Notes: generated by a model not told the origin, from the letters alone. DNA of 64,000 bases from Kineosporia babensis (GCF_021129305.1 NZ_JAJOMB010000012.1:1-64000); one strand, 5' to 3'; positions 46,356 to 56,009 are shown, numbered from the stretch's first letter. Program-made: numbers and translations.

Positions 46356-47495
46356 ATGAACCGTCGCACGGTCATCACCGGCCTGGCAGTCACCCCGCTC
46401 GCTGCTGCTACCGGCGCGGTCACCGGTCTGGAGCCCGCCCTGGCGGCAGAGGCAGCACCGCTGTCGGTCTCGGCCAGCTCGCGCAAGGGCGCCACGCTCG
46501 TGATCGGGCACCGCGGTGCCAGCGGTTACCGGCCCGAGCACACTCTGGTCGCTTACGAGCTGGCCGCCCGGATGGGCGCGGACTTCATCGAGCCCGACGT
46601 CGTGATCACCAAGGACGGGGTGCTGGTCTGCCGGCACGAGCCGGAGATCGGCGGCACCACAGACGTGGCCGAGCGCCCGGAGTTCGCCGACCGCAAGAAG
46701 ACCAAGAAGCTCGACGGTGTGGAGGTGAGCGGCTGGTGGGCAGAGGATTTCACGCTCAAGGAGCTGAAATCGCTGTACGCGGCCGAGCGCCTGCCCGCCG
46801 TACGCCAGGAGAACACGCTGTACAACAAGCGGCTGCGGGTGCCAACTCTGGACGAGGTGTTCCAGTTGCGCGCCGAGCTCTCCCGCCGGCTGGGGCGCCG
46901 GATCGGCATCTACCCCGAGACCAAGCACCCCACGTACTTCCAGGAGCTGGGCCTGCCGCTGGAGAAGCGGCTGCTGGGCCTGGTCCGCAAGCACGGCCTG
47001 AACCACCCGGACGCCCCGATCTTCGTGCAGTCGTTCGAGACCACCAACCTGCAGCAGTTGCGCAAGCTGGGCCTGAAATCGCCGGTCGTGCAGCTACTCA
47101 GCGCTGCTGGGGCCCCGTACGACCTGGTTGCTGCCGGCGATCCGCGTACCTATGCCGACCTGATCACCCCGAAGGGCCTGAAGGTTATTGCCAAGTATGC
47201 CCAGGGGCTCGGGCCGGAGAAGAACCTGGTGATCGCGCGGACTGCAGCCGGTGCCCTGGGCGAGCCCACCGAGCTGGTTGACAACGCCCACGCCAAGGGT
47301 CTTCTCGTGCATCCGTACACCTTCCGCGCCGAGAACAGCTTCCTGCCCACGGACTTCCGGGTGGGAACGAGCGAGACCGACTACGGCCGGGCGATCGACG
47401 AGCAGATCGCCTTCCTGGCCGTGGGGGTCGACGGCCTGTTCACCGACCAGCCCGACATTGGGGTGTTCGCCCGTTCGGAGCGCGCGGCCGCCTGA
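46356..47495 (+). CDS. Secreted glycerophosphodiester phosphodiesterase
   Basis: The 379-aa product has a signal peptide with an RR near the start (MNRRTVITGLAVTPLAAATG), so Tat export is possible. The GDPD core has IGHRGASGYRPEHT, IEPDVVITKDG with the metal-binding Glu/Asp, and CRHEPEI with the second His. It hydrolyses glycerophosphodiesters to an alcohol and glycerol-3-phosphate. GGAGGAAAG lies before ATG 46356, and the in-frame upstream extension is rejected. A terminator hairpin follows. Confidence 0.92.
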   Translation: MNRRTVITGLAVTPLAAATGAVTGLEPALAAEAAPLSVSASSRKGATLVIGHRGASGYRPEHTLVAYELAARMGADFIEPDVVITKDGVLVCRHEPEIGGTTDVAERPEFADRKKTKKLDGVEVSGWWAEDFTLKELKSLYAAERLPAVRQENTLYNKRLRVPTLDEVFQLRAELSRRLGRRIGIYPETKHPTYFQELGLPLEKRLLGLVRKHGLNHPDAPIFVQSFETTNLQQLRKLGLKSPVVQLLSAAGAPYDLVAAGDPRTYADLITPKGLKVIAKYAQGLGPEKNLVIARTAAGALGEPTELVDNAHAKGLLVHPYTFRAENSFLPTDFRVGTSETDYGRAIDEQIAFLAVGVDGLFTDQPDIGVFARSERAAA

Positions 47496-47505
47496 TCGCA
47501 AGCGT

Positions 47506-47544
47506 CCGAGGGCCCTCCCTCCAACACGGAGAGAGGGCCCTCGG
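47506..47544. terminator. Hairpin between convergent genes
   Basis: Arms CCGAGGGCCCTC (47506-47517) and GAGGGCCCTCGG (47533-47544) are perfect complements. It lies just after the diesterase gene and before the convergent membrane protein gene. Confidence 0.85.
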
Positions 47545-47547
47545 CTG

Positions 47548-48552
47548 TTACGCCCGGCTTTTCTGAGAACGCTTGATCGCGGCGGACATCAGGGTGACGC
47601 CCACTCCGAGCATGATTGCCAGGATCACCGCGCCCGGGTTGACCGAGATGCCGCTGAGTTGGCTGACCAGGGTGCTGAGGCCGATGGCGAGCAGGATCAG
47701 GCCGATCACCACGGTGTGAATCCGGATGCCCGGGTGGCCCAGCGGGGGCGGTGGGGCAACTGCGCTGACCGGTGCTCCGGGGGCTGGGTTGTCGGCGGGG
47801 GTGAATTGCGGTGCTTGAGGACGTGCGGCGTCACCCTGCGGGGGCATCTGCGGCCCACGCTTGGAGGTGATGTACCCGACGAAGCCGGTTTCGGACTCGT
47901 TCTCGGGCCGGAACGCCGGGGCAGGGTTCTCGGCGGCGATGAAGGCGGCTGCCTGTTCCTCGACCGTGGGCTTGGCTGGCTTGGTTCCGGGTTCCTGCGG
48001 CGCCGACTTGGCCGCCGTCTGATCCGCGGGCTCTCCTCCAGAAAACGTGGTGGGCATGGATGGCAGGCCTTCGGATGATGTGGTTCCGAGAGAGGCGGCG
48101 CCCGGCGAGGCGGCCTCAGCGGGAATGGCCCCGGGCGGTGTGATTCCGCTTGGGGTGACCCCGGACTGCGTGCTCTCGAACTGCGCAGGATCTGGTGACC
48201 CGCTACCCGTTGTGCCTGGCCTGACCGGCTCACTCAGATCGAGCGGGTTCGAGCTGGGGACCGGCGCGTTTACCGGCACGATCGGATCGAACGTGCGCTT
48301 CGCGCCCGCCTCACCGCTCTTGTCCGCCGTGTCCTTCTCGATCTCGCCGGCATCCTCAGCCGAACCCGCCGGCTCAACCCCACCGGCTACGTCCGTTGCT
48401 TCTGCTTCGAAAGACCGGGTCTGGTCCAGCTCGAACTTCCGCGTGGCGCCAGGAGCGTCGACCGGCAGTTGCTCGGTGTTCCCCGCAGGGTCGTCCGCGT
48501 CTGGAACCCGCTTGGCCGGTGCCACCTCGTTCTCGAAGTCGTTGTTGCTCAT
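47548..48552 (-). CDS. Hypothetical protein with disordered N-terminus and two C-terminal membrane segments
   Basis: The 334-aa product is low-complexity and acidic for about 230 residues (Pro/Ser/Ala/Gly-rich). Then follow two hydrophobic segments (TVVIGLILLAIGLSTLVSQL and PGAVILAIMLGVGVTLMSAA) like the LiaF-type or DUF5668 membrane pair. It overlaps the stop of the PspC/LiaF-like gene by 1 nt, so the two are co-expressed and may form one membrane complex. The repetitive PSGITPPGAIPAEAASPGAA stretch is notable. Confidence 0.65.
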   Translation of the reverse strand: MSNNDFENEVAPAKRVPDADDPAGNTEQLPVDAPGATRKFELDQTRSFEAEATDVAGGVEPAGSAEDAGEIEKDTADKSGEAGAKRTFDPIVPVNAPVPSSNPLDLSEPVRPGTTGSGSPDPAQFESTQSGVTPSGITPPGAIPAEAASPGAASLGTTSSEGLPSMPTTFSGGEPADQTAAKSAPQEPGTKPAKPTVEEQAAAFIAAENPAPAFRPENESETGFVGYITSKRGPQMPPQGDAARPQAPQFTPADNPAPGAPVSAVAPPPPLGHPGIRIHTVVIGLILLAIGLSTLVSQLSGISVNPGAVILAIMLGVGVTLMSAAIKRSQKSRA

Positions 48553-50231
48553 CAGTTCTCCCCTTCCGAGTTGCTACCGCTGGGCAGCTCATCGGCCGGA
48601 GTCTCGAGTCCGGACGGAAGGCCCTGCCCCTCCTGCTTGATCTCCAGCTGGCCGGCACCCTGCTGCGCCACCACTTTCAGCACGGGTTCACCGGAACCGT
48701 AGGTGAGCGTGCGGGTCTGGCGGTCGGAGTCGTTGCGGACCTCGATCCGCGTACCGTCGGGCTTCACCACTTCACCGGCGCCGAGCCGGGTCTCGACCTC
48801 CACCGGCAGCCAGTCCGGAATGGTCAGGACCAGACGCCCGAGCCCGACGTTGGCCTCTACCTCCAGTGGGTTCTCGGCAGTGGCGCCACGCAGTGCGGCT
48901 TCCGAGGTCAGGTCCAGGCTGGCCTCGCCGATGCCCAGGTTGTACTGGCTTTCGGCGGCGCTACGGCTTTCCGGCGCCCAGCGAGCCTCGCCGACCACGG
49001 CCAGGTGCTGATTGGTGTCTACCCCGGCGCGTTGGGCGGCAACCCCGGCCCCCATGATCAGGGCGAGCAGGATGCCCAGCGCGGCCAGGCCCGGACTGCG
49101 CCGGCCCAGCAGCCCGTTCGCCACCACTCCGCAGGCGATCACCACCACGGCCGCACCCAGCGCGGTCAGCCCGGCCCAGCCCGGAACGTCGCCGTAGGCC
49201 TCGGCGATCAGGATCGACGTGGCCGCGATCAGGGCGCCGCCCAGGGTGAGCAGCCGAACCCGCCGTGAGGGAGCCGTGCGGGCCCGCGCCTGCCGCTGCG
49301 CCTCGGCCCGGGCCCAGGAGGCCTCGGCGTGCGGTGAGCGCTGGCTGAAGTCCTTGGCCCAGGCGTGCACCGCGTCGCCGGTCTCCCGGCCCCAGCGGGC
49401 CGCGTTGTCGGCGAGCTGTTTACTGCCCTCGGGCGTGGTCCAGTGCGGCATCCCGTGGTTCGGAACCCCGCCGCCGTGCATACCGCCGCCGTGCACACCG
49501 CCCCCGTGCAGGCCGCCGCTGTGCACGCCGCCGGTCGCCTGGTTCTGCTGGGTCTGGTCCGGCTGCGGCAGCTTCTTGGCCATCCACCAGAGACCGGCGA
49601 CGATCAGCCCGGCCAGGACCAGCGTGCCCGGGAAGTTCCAGAAGCCCGCGCTGCCGAACATGCTGCCGCTACCCCCGCCGACCAGCGCCAGCGACAGCAG
49701 GACGGCCGCGAAGAAGCCCGCGCTGAACCGCCCGCGAATCGCTTCCTGCAGGTGGATCCGGCCGTCATGCTGCTGCGGAAGGAGCATCCAGCAGATCCCG
49801 TACAGCGCCACGCCGATCCCGCCGACGATCGAAAGAGCCACGAAACCACCGCGGATCAGCGTCTGGTCAATGTCCAGCCGGCGCGCCAGACCGCTGGCCA
49901 CACCGGCGACCCAACGCCCCTCGGAGGGCCGGGCCGCACCGAAATCCCGGATCCGGCCGAAGAAGTCGTCACCCGGACGGCGGTCCGGCGAGCCCGGCTC
50001 GGGCGGCGGGCCCCAGCCGGACGGCGCGCCCGGCGCTGCGTTGCCCGCGCCCCAGTTACCTGGGCCGCCTGGGCCGCCTGAGCTGCCAGGGCCGCCAGGG
50101 CTGCCCGGGGTGCTCGCACCCCAGGAGTTCGGGCCGGCCGGTCCAGGGCCGGGTGCGCCCTGCTGCCCCTGGTTCGGTGGCGGCTCGGGCGTACCCCAGA
50201 CAGCGCCGCCCGGTTCCTGCGTTCCGGACAT
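48552..50231 (-). CDS. PspC/LiaF-like membrane protein
   Basis: The 559-aa protein has a Gly/Pro-rich N-terminus (about 1-90), a PspC domain (about 100-150, WVAGVASGLARRLDIDQTLI), four to five more membrane segments, and a C-terminal LiaF-like outer sheet domain (YNLGIGEASLDL, LGRLVLTIPDWLPVEVETRL). LiaF proteins sense or damp cell-envelope antibiotic stress by binding the kinase. A His-Gly repeat sits around residues 235-255. ATG 50231 with GAGGGGG upstream is chosen; upstream in-frame sequence is intergenic. Divergent from the kinase gene. Confidence 0.86.
   Translation of the reverse strand: MSGTQEPGGAVWGTPEPPPNQGQQGAPGPGPAGPNSWGASTPGSPGGPGSSGGPGGPGNWGAGNAAPGAPSGWGPPPEPGSPDRRPGDDFFGRIRDFGAARPSEGRWVAGVASGLARRLDIDQTLIRGGFVALSIVGGIGVALYGICWMLLPQQHDGRIHLQEAIRGRFSAGFFAAVLLSLALVGGGSGSMFGSAGFWNFPGTLVLAGLIVAGLWWMAKKLPQPDQTQQNQATGGVHSGGLHGGGVHGGGMHGGGVPNHGMPHWTTPEGSKQLADNAARWGRETGDAVHAWAKDFSQRSPHAEASWARAEAQRQARARTAPSRRVRLLTLGGALIAATSILIAEAYGDVPGWAGLTALGAAVVVIACGVVANGLLGRRSPGLAALGILLALIMGAGVAAQRAGVDTNQHLAVVGEARWAPESRSAAESQYNLGIGEASLDLTSEAALRGATAENPLEVEANVGLGRLVLTIPDWLPVEVETRLGAGEVVKPDGTRIEVRNDSDRQTRTLTYGSGEPVLKVVAQQGAGQLEIKQEGQGLPSGLETPADELPSGSNSEGEN
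49468..49527. repeat. Four tandem 15-bp repeats encoding GG(V/L/M)HG-type motifs
   Basis: Units at 49468, 49483, 49498 and 49513 (consensus CCGCCGCCGTGCACA) lie inside the PspC/LiaF-like gene and encode the His-Gly stretch HSGGLHGGGVHGGGMHGGGV. Such in-frame repeats can change copy number by slippage. His may bind metal or sense pH. Confidence 0.8.
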
Positions 50232-50422
50232 GTGATGGCCCCCTCGATCGGTGCTCGGTGGTACTGAGCCGGCTCCTGCGGGAGAGCAGGGCCGGAGGTC
50301 TACCGAAGATGCTGCTCGCTCAAGGCTCTCAGCGGGATCGGGGGTGCCCCGGAGACCACCCTGATCCGAAGACCGGGCTCGTCCCTGAGGGCAAGCGCGT
50401 AGGTACGTGTGACGATTGACCG

Positions 50423-52126
50423 GTGAGCACACCGCCTGGCCTGATCGGCCCGGATCCGAGCGTCGGGGCACCGGCGGCGCGGCCTCCCATGGCTGCGCCC
50501 CTGTCGTCTGCCCCGCTGTCGTCCGGGCCCGTGCCTCCTGGCTCGATGCCGCCCGGTCCCCGCCGCCGTCCTGCGCTGGTCCGCCCGCAGCACCACCGGA
50601 TGCTGGCCGGAGTGGCGGCCGGAGTAGCGGTTCACCTGGGCCTGCCGGTTCGCGCGGTCCGCTTCATCTTCATCGTGGCCACCTTCATGGGCGGCCCGGG
50701 CGCAGTTCTGTACGCCTGGTTGTGGGCCCTGGTGCCGGACGAGTCGTCGGCTGCCGCAGCCGAGGCCGCTGAACAGGCGCTACGCCAGTCCAGCTACACC
50801 CCCTACACCGGCGGGCCGATCCTGGGCACACAGATCGGGGGTAGGCCGTTCCCCGCGTCCGGGGCGGTTCCGGCGGCCGCGCCCGCTTCCGCGCCCGAGG
50901 TAGGCACCGCACCGGTGACCCAGCCGGAAGCGGCGCCCGACGCGTCCAAAATTTCTGAAGAGCCCACCAGCGAAACAATGGACGTAGGTGAGCCAGAAAC
51001 GCTGTCGGCCCCGGCGTCCGTTGCTGCGAACGTAGAGCCCGGCGCCCAGCCCACCAGCAGCGCCACCGACGCGGCCCAGGCCGCCCGGGCCGCCGCCGTC
51101 GCCGCCGCAGTCGAGCAAGTGGAGCAGGAAGAACGCTCCACCCGGCGCACCCGGCTACGAGCGGATCTTTTCGCGGGGCTCTGCCTGCTCGCCGCCGCGG
51201 CCGTCCTGGTCGCCTCCTGGAGCGGCTGGGACGTACAGGCCGGGCTGGTCCTGCCCATGCTGATCGTCGCCTCCGGCGCCGTGATCGCCTACGCCCAGTT
51301 CGACGAGGCCGACCGTTCGCGCTGGTTCTCGCCCACCGGCTTCACCACCCGCGCCGCCACGCTCCGGCTGTTGCTCGGCGTAGTGCTGGTGGTGCTGGGC
51401 ATCGTGCTCATGGTCCTGCAGAACACAGACCCTCTGCTGCTCGGCCAGACCCTGCTGGCCACCTTCGCCGTGCTGGTCGGGGTGGCCGTGGTATTCGCCC
51501 CCTGGGGAGTGCGGTTCTGGCGCGCGCTGGACAGTGAGCGCGCCGGCCGGGTGCGCGAGGCCGAACGGGCCGACATTGCCGCCCACCTGCACGATTCGGT
51601 GCTCCAGACCCTCGCGCTGATCCAGCGCCGCAGCTCGGACGGCGCGGAGGTGAACCGGCTGGCGCGCGCTCAGGAACGTGACCTGCGCGGCTGGCTGTAC
51701 GGCGGGGCGGACAACGACCCGACGATGATCTCGGCCCGGGTGCAAGCCCTGGCGGCCGAGGCGGAAGACGTGCACGGCGCCGTGATCGAGGTGGTCACGG
51801 TGGGCGACCGGCCGGTGGACGAGCGGGCCATCTCGCTGCTGTCGGCCCTGCGCGAAGCCGTGGCGAATGCGGCGCGGCACGCCGGAGGTGAGTCGGTCCG
51901 GGTGTACGTGGAGTGCATGCCCGACGGGATCGAGGCGTTTGTCCGCGACCGGGGCCCGGGCTTCGACCTGGCCGCAGTGCCGGAGGACCGGCTGGGCGTG
52001 CGGGAGTCGATCATCGGCAGGATGGAACGGCACGGCGGATCGGCCCGGATCCGCAGCGAAGCAGGCGAGGGCACCGAGGTCCGGCTGTTGCTGCCGGACG
52101 ACGGCGCCCCGGAGGAGGAAAAGTGA
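50423..52126 (+). CDS. PspC-fused histidine kinase (LiaS-like)
   Basis: The 567-aa protein has a PspC domain (about 55-110, RMLAGVAAGVAVHLGLPVRA), a long Ala/Pro/Glu linker, four membrane helices (about 245-365), and a NarL-class kinase with the phosphoacceptor His in DIAAHLHDSVLQTLALIQ, N-box ALREAVANAARHAG and G-box DRGPGFD. It shares the PspC module with the divergent PspC/LiaF-like protein, so both may sense the same signal. GTG 50423. Its stop overlaps the regulator gene (GTGA). Confidence 0.9.
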   Translation: MSTPPGLIGPDPSVGAPAARPPMAAPLSSAPLSSGPVPPGSMPPGPRRRPALVRPQHHRMLAGVAAGVAVHLGLPVRAVRFIFIVATFMGGPGAVLYAWLWALVPDESSAAAAEAAEQALRQSSYTPYTGGPILGTQIGGRPFPASGAVPAAAPASAPEVGTAPVTQPEAAPDASKISEEPTSETMDVGEPETLSAPASVAANVEPGAQPTSSATDAAQAARAAAVAAAVEQVEQEERSTRRTRLRADLFAGLCLLAAAAVLVASWSGWDVQAGLVLPMLIVASGAVIAYAQFDEADRSRWFSPTGFTTRAATLRLLLGVVLVVLGIVLMVLQNTDPLLLGQTLLATFAVLVGVAVVFAPWGVRFWRALDSERAGRVREAERADIAAHLHDSVLQTLALIQRRSSDGAEVNRLARAQERDLRGWLYGGADNDPTMISARVQALAAEAEDVHGAVIEVVTVGDRPVDERAISLLSALREAVANAARHAGGESVRVYVECMPDGIEAFVRDRGPGFDLAAVPEDRLGVRESIIGRMERHGGSARIRSEAGEGTEVRLLLPDDGAPEEEK

Positions 52127-52863
52127 GTCAGGAAGCAACCCCCGCCGTGAAGTTGCCCGTGCGGGTGGTGATCGTGGACGACCACCGGGTGTTCCGCAGC
52201 GGGGTCCGGGCCGAGCTCGCCCCGGCGGTCGCCGACGGAAGGCTGGACATTGTCGGCGAGGCCGGCGATGTGGAAGAGGCGATCGCCGTGGTCGCCCAGG
52301 CCCGGCCGGACGTGGTGCTGCTCGACGTGCACCTGCCCGGGGGAACGATGCGCCCCGGCGGACGGGAAGTGCTGTCCAGGTCGGCCTCACTGATCGGGCC
52401 CACGTCGCCGAACGGTCAGCCGGCCGAGGGCGCCGAGCCGGTCACCCGCTTCCTGGCGTTGAGCGTGTCGGACGCCGCCGAAGACGTGATCGCGGTGATC
52501 CGGGCTGGGGCACGGGGGTACGTGACCAAGTCGATCACCGGTACCGAGCTGATCGCGGCCGTGCTGACCGTGGCTTCCGGCGATGCGGTGTTCTCGCCCC
52601 GGCTGGCTGGTTTCGTGCTGGACGCGTTCGGCACCGGGGCGGGTGAGGTGGCTGCGGTGGACGACGAGCTGGACCGGCTCTCGGCCCGCGAGCGCGAGGT
52701 GATGCGGCTGATCGCCCGGGGCTACGCCTACAAGGAGGTGGCCAAGGAGCTGTTCATCTCGGTGAAGACGGTGGAGACCCATGTCTCGGCGGTGCTGCGC
52801 AAGCTCCAGCTCTCCAGCCGGCACGAACTCACCCGCTGGGCGGCCGACCGCCGTCTGCTCTAG
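52123..52863 (+). CDS. NarL/LuxR-type response regulator (LiaR-like)
   Basis: The 246-aa protein has the receiver with VVIVDDHRVFRSGV and DVVLLDVHLPGG (phosphoacceptor Asp), then LALSVSD and YVTKSITG with the conserved Lys. An HTH follows (LSAREREVMRLIARGYAYKE, KTVETHVSAVLRKL). About 25 extra residues (TMRPGGREVLSRSASLIGPT and following) lie between helix 3 and strand 4 of the receiver, longer than usual. The kinase gene is coupled by a 4-nt overlap; they form one two-component system for envelope stress. Confidence 0.92.
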   Translation: MSQEATPAVKLPVRVVIVDDHRVFRSGVRAELAPAVADGRLDIVGEAGDVEEAIAVVAQARPDVVLLDVHLPGGTMRPGGREVLSRSASLIGPTSPNGQPAEGAEPVTRFLALSVSDAAEDVIAVIRAGARGYVTKSITGTELIAAVLTVASGDAVFSPRLAGFVLDAFGTGAGEVAAVDDELDRLSAREREVMRLIARGYAYKEVAKELFISVKTVETHVSAVLRKLQLSSRHELTRWAADRRLL

Positions 52864-53279
52864 GTCGGGCTTCGGAGGTCATGCCGACCGTGATGGCTTG
52901 TTCGGCGAATTCGCGACAACGCGGAGACAAAGTGTGCTCTGGCTGCACTTTGTTTCCGCGATCCCTGGAATCGCCCGCTCCAGCGCCCGGTCGGCGGATC
53001 CACCCCCTCTCGCTGCGGTGCGCCCGCGCGGCCCTTACCTCAGTGCTATGGCACAGGGCCCGGCGAACGACTGCTCGCGATGTGTAAAGGTGGTCCATCC
53101 GGTGCCAGGTGTACACGTCGTCGAGGTGTCCCTGTCCGCCCGCCTGCTCACGGTTCGGGGACTACTTTGCGACTGCTCGGCGGGCTCAGCCTCGAAACCA
53201 GGGTGACTGCTCGGTGGCTCGGCCTCGGACCGGGATCGAGGGTCATGGCTGTCGGTGCGGGCACGTAGGCTGATTTCCG
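52864..53279. other. 416-bp intergenic region between the regulator and pcrA
   Basis: No real gene is seen, although short ORFs exist. It holds a hairpin (52920-52960) behind the regulator gene and a CCAGGTGTACAC motif (53105-53116) shared with two other intergenic regions. CGATGTGTAAAGG at 53079-53091 is a weaker relative. TAGGCT at 53266-53271, 8 bp before the pcrA ATG, is a possible -10. Confidence 0.6.
52920..52960. terminator. Hairpin after the response regulator
   Basis: Arms CGCGGAGACAAAGTG (52920-52934) and CACTTTGTTTCCGCG (52946-52960) pair over 15 bp with one G-T pair and an 11-nt loop. No T run follows, so it may act as a terminator or an RNA-stability element. Confidence 0.6.
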
Positions 53280-56009
53280 ATGAGCACGCTATTCGACCTC
53301 CCCGACGACTTCCCGGCGCCCAAGAAGGGCAAGGCGGGCAATCGGCGCGCCACCGCCACAGCCCCCGAGGCGGCGCCGGTGGTCGTCGAGCCCACCTCTT
53401 CAGTGGTGCAGGAGTCTGCCGCGGCCCAAGAGCCGGCGACGCCCCAGCGTCCCGGTGGGGTGGTGTGGACCGAGACCCCGCGGCCGCGCAATGTGGGGCA
53501 GGCGGGCGTTAGCGGGCAGGTCGGCACGGCGGGGCAAGCAGAAGGGGCCGGGCAGCCGGGGGAAGTTGGGCAGGCTGAGGGGGCTGGCGAGCCGGTGGAG
53601 CTGTCCAAGAAGGAGAACGCCAAGCAGCTGGCCGCCGAGCGGTCGGCCAAGCGCTACCCGCTGCCCCGGATCGCCAAGGGCGAGAACGAGGAAGCGGGCG
53701 AGGAGCCCAAGCGTGACCTGCGGGCGGTGGCACCCAACCTGGACCCGGCCAAGCTGGTCGAGGGCCTGAACGAGCAGCAGGCCGCCGCTGTGCTGCACCG
53801 CGACTCGCCGCTGCTGATCATGGCCGGGGCCGGCTCGGGCAAGACCCGGGTGCTCACCCACCGGATCGGTTACCTGCTGGCCGCCCGCAACGTCCGGCCC
53901 GGCCAGATCCTGGCGATCACCTTCACCAACAAGGCCGCCGCCGAGATGCGTGAGCGGGTGGCCACCATGGTCGGCCCGCGGGCCGCCTCGATCTGGGTGT
54001 CCACCTTCCACTCCTCCTGCGTGCGGATCCTGCGCCGCGAGGCGCCGAAGGTGGGCCTGCGCTCCAACTTCTCGATCTACGACTCGGCCGACTCGCAGCG
54101 CCTGATCGGCCTGGTCGCCCGCGAGCTCGACCTGGACCCGAAGAAGTACTCCCCGCGCAGCCTGGGCGCGCAGATCTCGAACCTGAAGAACGAGCTGATC
54201 GACGAGGAGACCAACGCCTCCCGGGTCAGCGACAGCAACCCGGCCGAGCGCAACCTGGCCGAGGTCTACACCGGGTACCAGCGTCGGCTGCGCCAGGCCA
54301 ACGCGCTCGACTTCGACGACCTGATCATGACCACGGTGAACATCCTGCAGGCCTTCCCTGAGGTGGCCGAGCAGTACCGGCGGCGGTTCCGGCACATCAT
54401 GGTGGACGAGTACCAGGACACCAACCACGCCCAGTACGTCCTGATCCGCGAGCTGGTCGGCGGCGAGACCGCCACCCAGGGCAAGCCGGATCCGGACAAG
54501 CCGGTCATCCCGATGGCCGAGCTCACCGTGGTGGGTGACGCCGACCAGTCGATCTACGCCTTCCGCGGTGCCTCGATCCGCAACATCATCGAGTTCGAGC
54601 TGGACTACCCGCAGGCCCACACCATCATGCTGGAGCAGAACTACCGCTCCACCCAGACCATCCTGTCCGCGGCCAACGCGGTGATCGAGAACAACCCCGA
54701 CCGCAAACCGAAGAAGCTCTGGACCGCCGGGGCCGACGGCGCCGAGATCACCGGCTACGTGGCCGACGACGAGCACGACGAGGCCGCCTTCGTCGCCGAG
54801 GAGATCGAGCGGCTGGGCAAGAACGAGAAGGTCCGCCCGGGCGACGTGGCGATCTTCTACCGCACCAACGCCCAGTCCCGGGCGCTGGAAGAGGTGCTGG
54901 TGCGCGCGGGCGTGCCCTACAAGGTGGTCGGCGGCACCCGGTTCTACGAGCGCCGCGAGATCAAGGACGCGCTGGCCTACCTGCGGGTCCTGGTCAACCC
55001 GCAGGACACGGTCAACCTGCGGCGGATCATCAACGTGCCCAAGCGCGGCATCGGCGACCGGGCCGAGGGGGCGCTGGCGGCGCTGGCCGAGCGCGAGAAC
55101 ATCGGCTTCGGCGACGCGCTGTTCCGGGCCCAGGAAGCACCCGGCATCGCCACCCGCTCGCTCACCGCGGTGAAGAAGTTCGCCCTGCTGCTGGACGAGC
55201 TGCGCACCCTGGTCGAGGCCGGTTCCGACCCGGGCACGGTGCTGGAGGCCGTGCTGGAGCAGACCGGCTACCTGGACGAGCTGCAGTCCAGCCACGACCC
55301 GCAGGACGAGACCCGGGTGGAGAACCTGGCCGAACTCGTCGCCGTCACCCAGGAGTACGCCCGCACCACCCCGGACGGCTCGCTGCAGGACTTCCTCGAG
55401 CAGGTCTCGCTGGTCGCCGACGCGGACGAGATCCCCGACGAGGACGAGGACGAGGCCAAGCGCAAGGCCGACGAGGGCGTGGTCACGCTGATGACCCTGC
55501 ACACCGCCAAGGGCCTGGAGTTCCCGGTCGTGTTCCTGACCGGCATGGAGGACGGCAACTTCCCGCACATGCGCTCGCTGCAGGAGCCGAAAGAGCTGGC
55601 CGAGGAACGCCGTCTGGCCTACGTCGGCCTGACCCGGGCCGAGCAGCGGCTCTACATCACCCGGGCGGCCATCCGAAGTGCCTGGGGCCAGCCCAGTTAC
55701 AACCCGCCCAGCCGCTTCCTCAACGAGATCCCGCCCGGCCTGGTCACCTGGCGGCGTAGCGAGTCCACCCAGATGCGCACGTCCGCCAGCCCGGCGGTGG
55801 CCCGGCTGGCCCAGCGCCCGGGTGGGCGTGGTCCGGGGAACCGGGCGCTGATCAACCTTTCCCCCGGCGACCGGGTCACCCACGACGCGTTCGGCATGGG
55901 CAAGGTGGTCGAGGTGGTCGGCGAGGGCGACAAGACGGTGGCACACATCGACTTCGGCGGTGAGGTGAAGCGGCTCCTGCTGCGCTACGCCCCGGTCACG
56001 AAGTTGTAG
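53280..56009 (+). CDS. pcrA: ATP-dependent DNA helicase PcrA/UvrD1
   Basis: The 909-aa 3'-5' superfamily 1 helicase acts in DNA repair and plasmid replication. Visible motifs are Walker A MAGAGSGKTRVLTHRIGYLL (about residue 182), Walker B and the Q pair in MVDEYQDTNHAQYV (about 374), GDADQSIYAFRGA, and motifs V/VI around TLHTAKGLEFPVVFLTGMED and YVGLTRAEQRLY. An N-terminal extension of about 150 residues is Gly/Gln/Ala/Glu-rich (GQAEGAGQPGEVGQAEGAGE). The C-terminus has the PcrA Tudor-like domain (DRVTHDAFGMGKVVEV). ATG 53280 follows TAGGCT by 8 bp. Confidence 0.97.
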   Translation: MSTLFDLPDDFPAPKKGKAGNRRATATAPEAAPVVVEPTSSVVQESAAAQEPATPQRPGGVVWTETPRPRNVGQAGVSGQVGTAGQAEGAGQPGEVGQAEGAGEPVELSKKENAKQLAAERSAKRYPLPRIAKGENEEAGEEPKRDLRAVAPNLDPAKLVEGLNEQQAAAVLHRDSPLLIMAGAGSGKTRVLTHRIGYLLAARNVRPGQILAITFTNKAAAEMRERVATMVGPRAASIWVSTFHSSCVRILRREAPKVGLRSNFSIYDSADSQRLIGLVARELDLDPKKYSPRSLGAQISNLKNELIDEETNASRVSDSNPAERNLAEVYTGYQRRLRQANALDFDDLIMTTVNILQAFPEVAEQYRRRFRHIMVDEYQDTNHAQYVLIRELVGGETATQGKPDPDKPVIPMAELTVVGDADQSIYAFRGASIRNIIEFELDYPQAHTIMLEQNYRSTQTILSAANAVIENNPDRKPKKLWTAGADGAEITGYVADDEHDEAAFVAEEIERLGKNEKVRPGDVAIFYRTNAQSRALEEVLVRAGVPYKVVGGTRFYERREIKDALAYLRVLVNPQDTVNLRRIINVPKRGIGDRAEGALAALAERENIGFGDALFRAQEAPGIATRSLTAVKKFALLLDELRTLVEAGSDPGTVLEAVLEQTGYLDELQSSHDPQDETRVENLAELVAVTQEYARTTPDGSLQDFLEQVSLVADADEIPDEDEDEAKRKADEGVVTLMTLHTAKGLEFPVVFLTGMEDGNFPHMRSLQEPKELAEERRLAYVGLTRAEQRLYITRAAIRSAWGQPSYNPPSRFLNEIPPGLVTWRRSESTQMRTSASPAVARLAQRPGGRGPGNRALINLSPGDRVTHDAFGMGKVVEVVGEGDKTVAHIDFGGEVKRLLLRYAPVTKL

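Noticed and set aside
52829-53116. Small minus-strand ORF starting MYTWHRMDHLYTSRA
   Set aside because: It overlaps the end of the response-regulator gene and its start falls in the recurring GTGTACAC motif; the similar MYTW start at 61687 is explained by the same DNA motif rather than by protein homology.
53400-55946. 848-aa minus-strand ORF antisense to pcrA
   Set aside because: Same type of GC artefact; all helicase motifs are on the plus strand.
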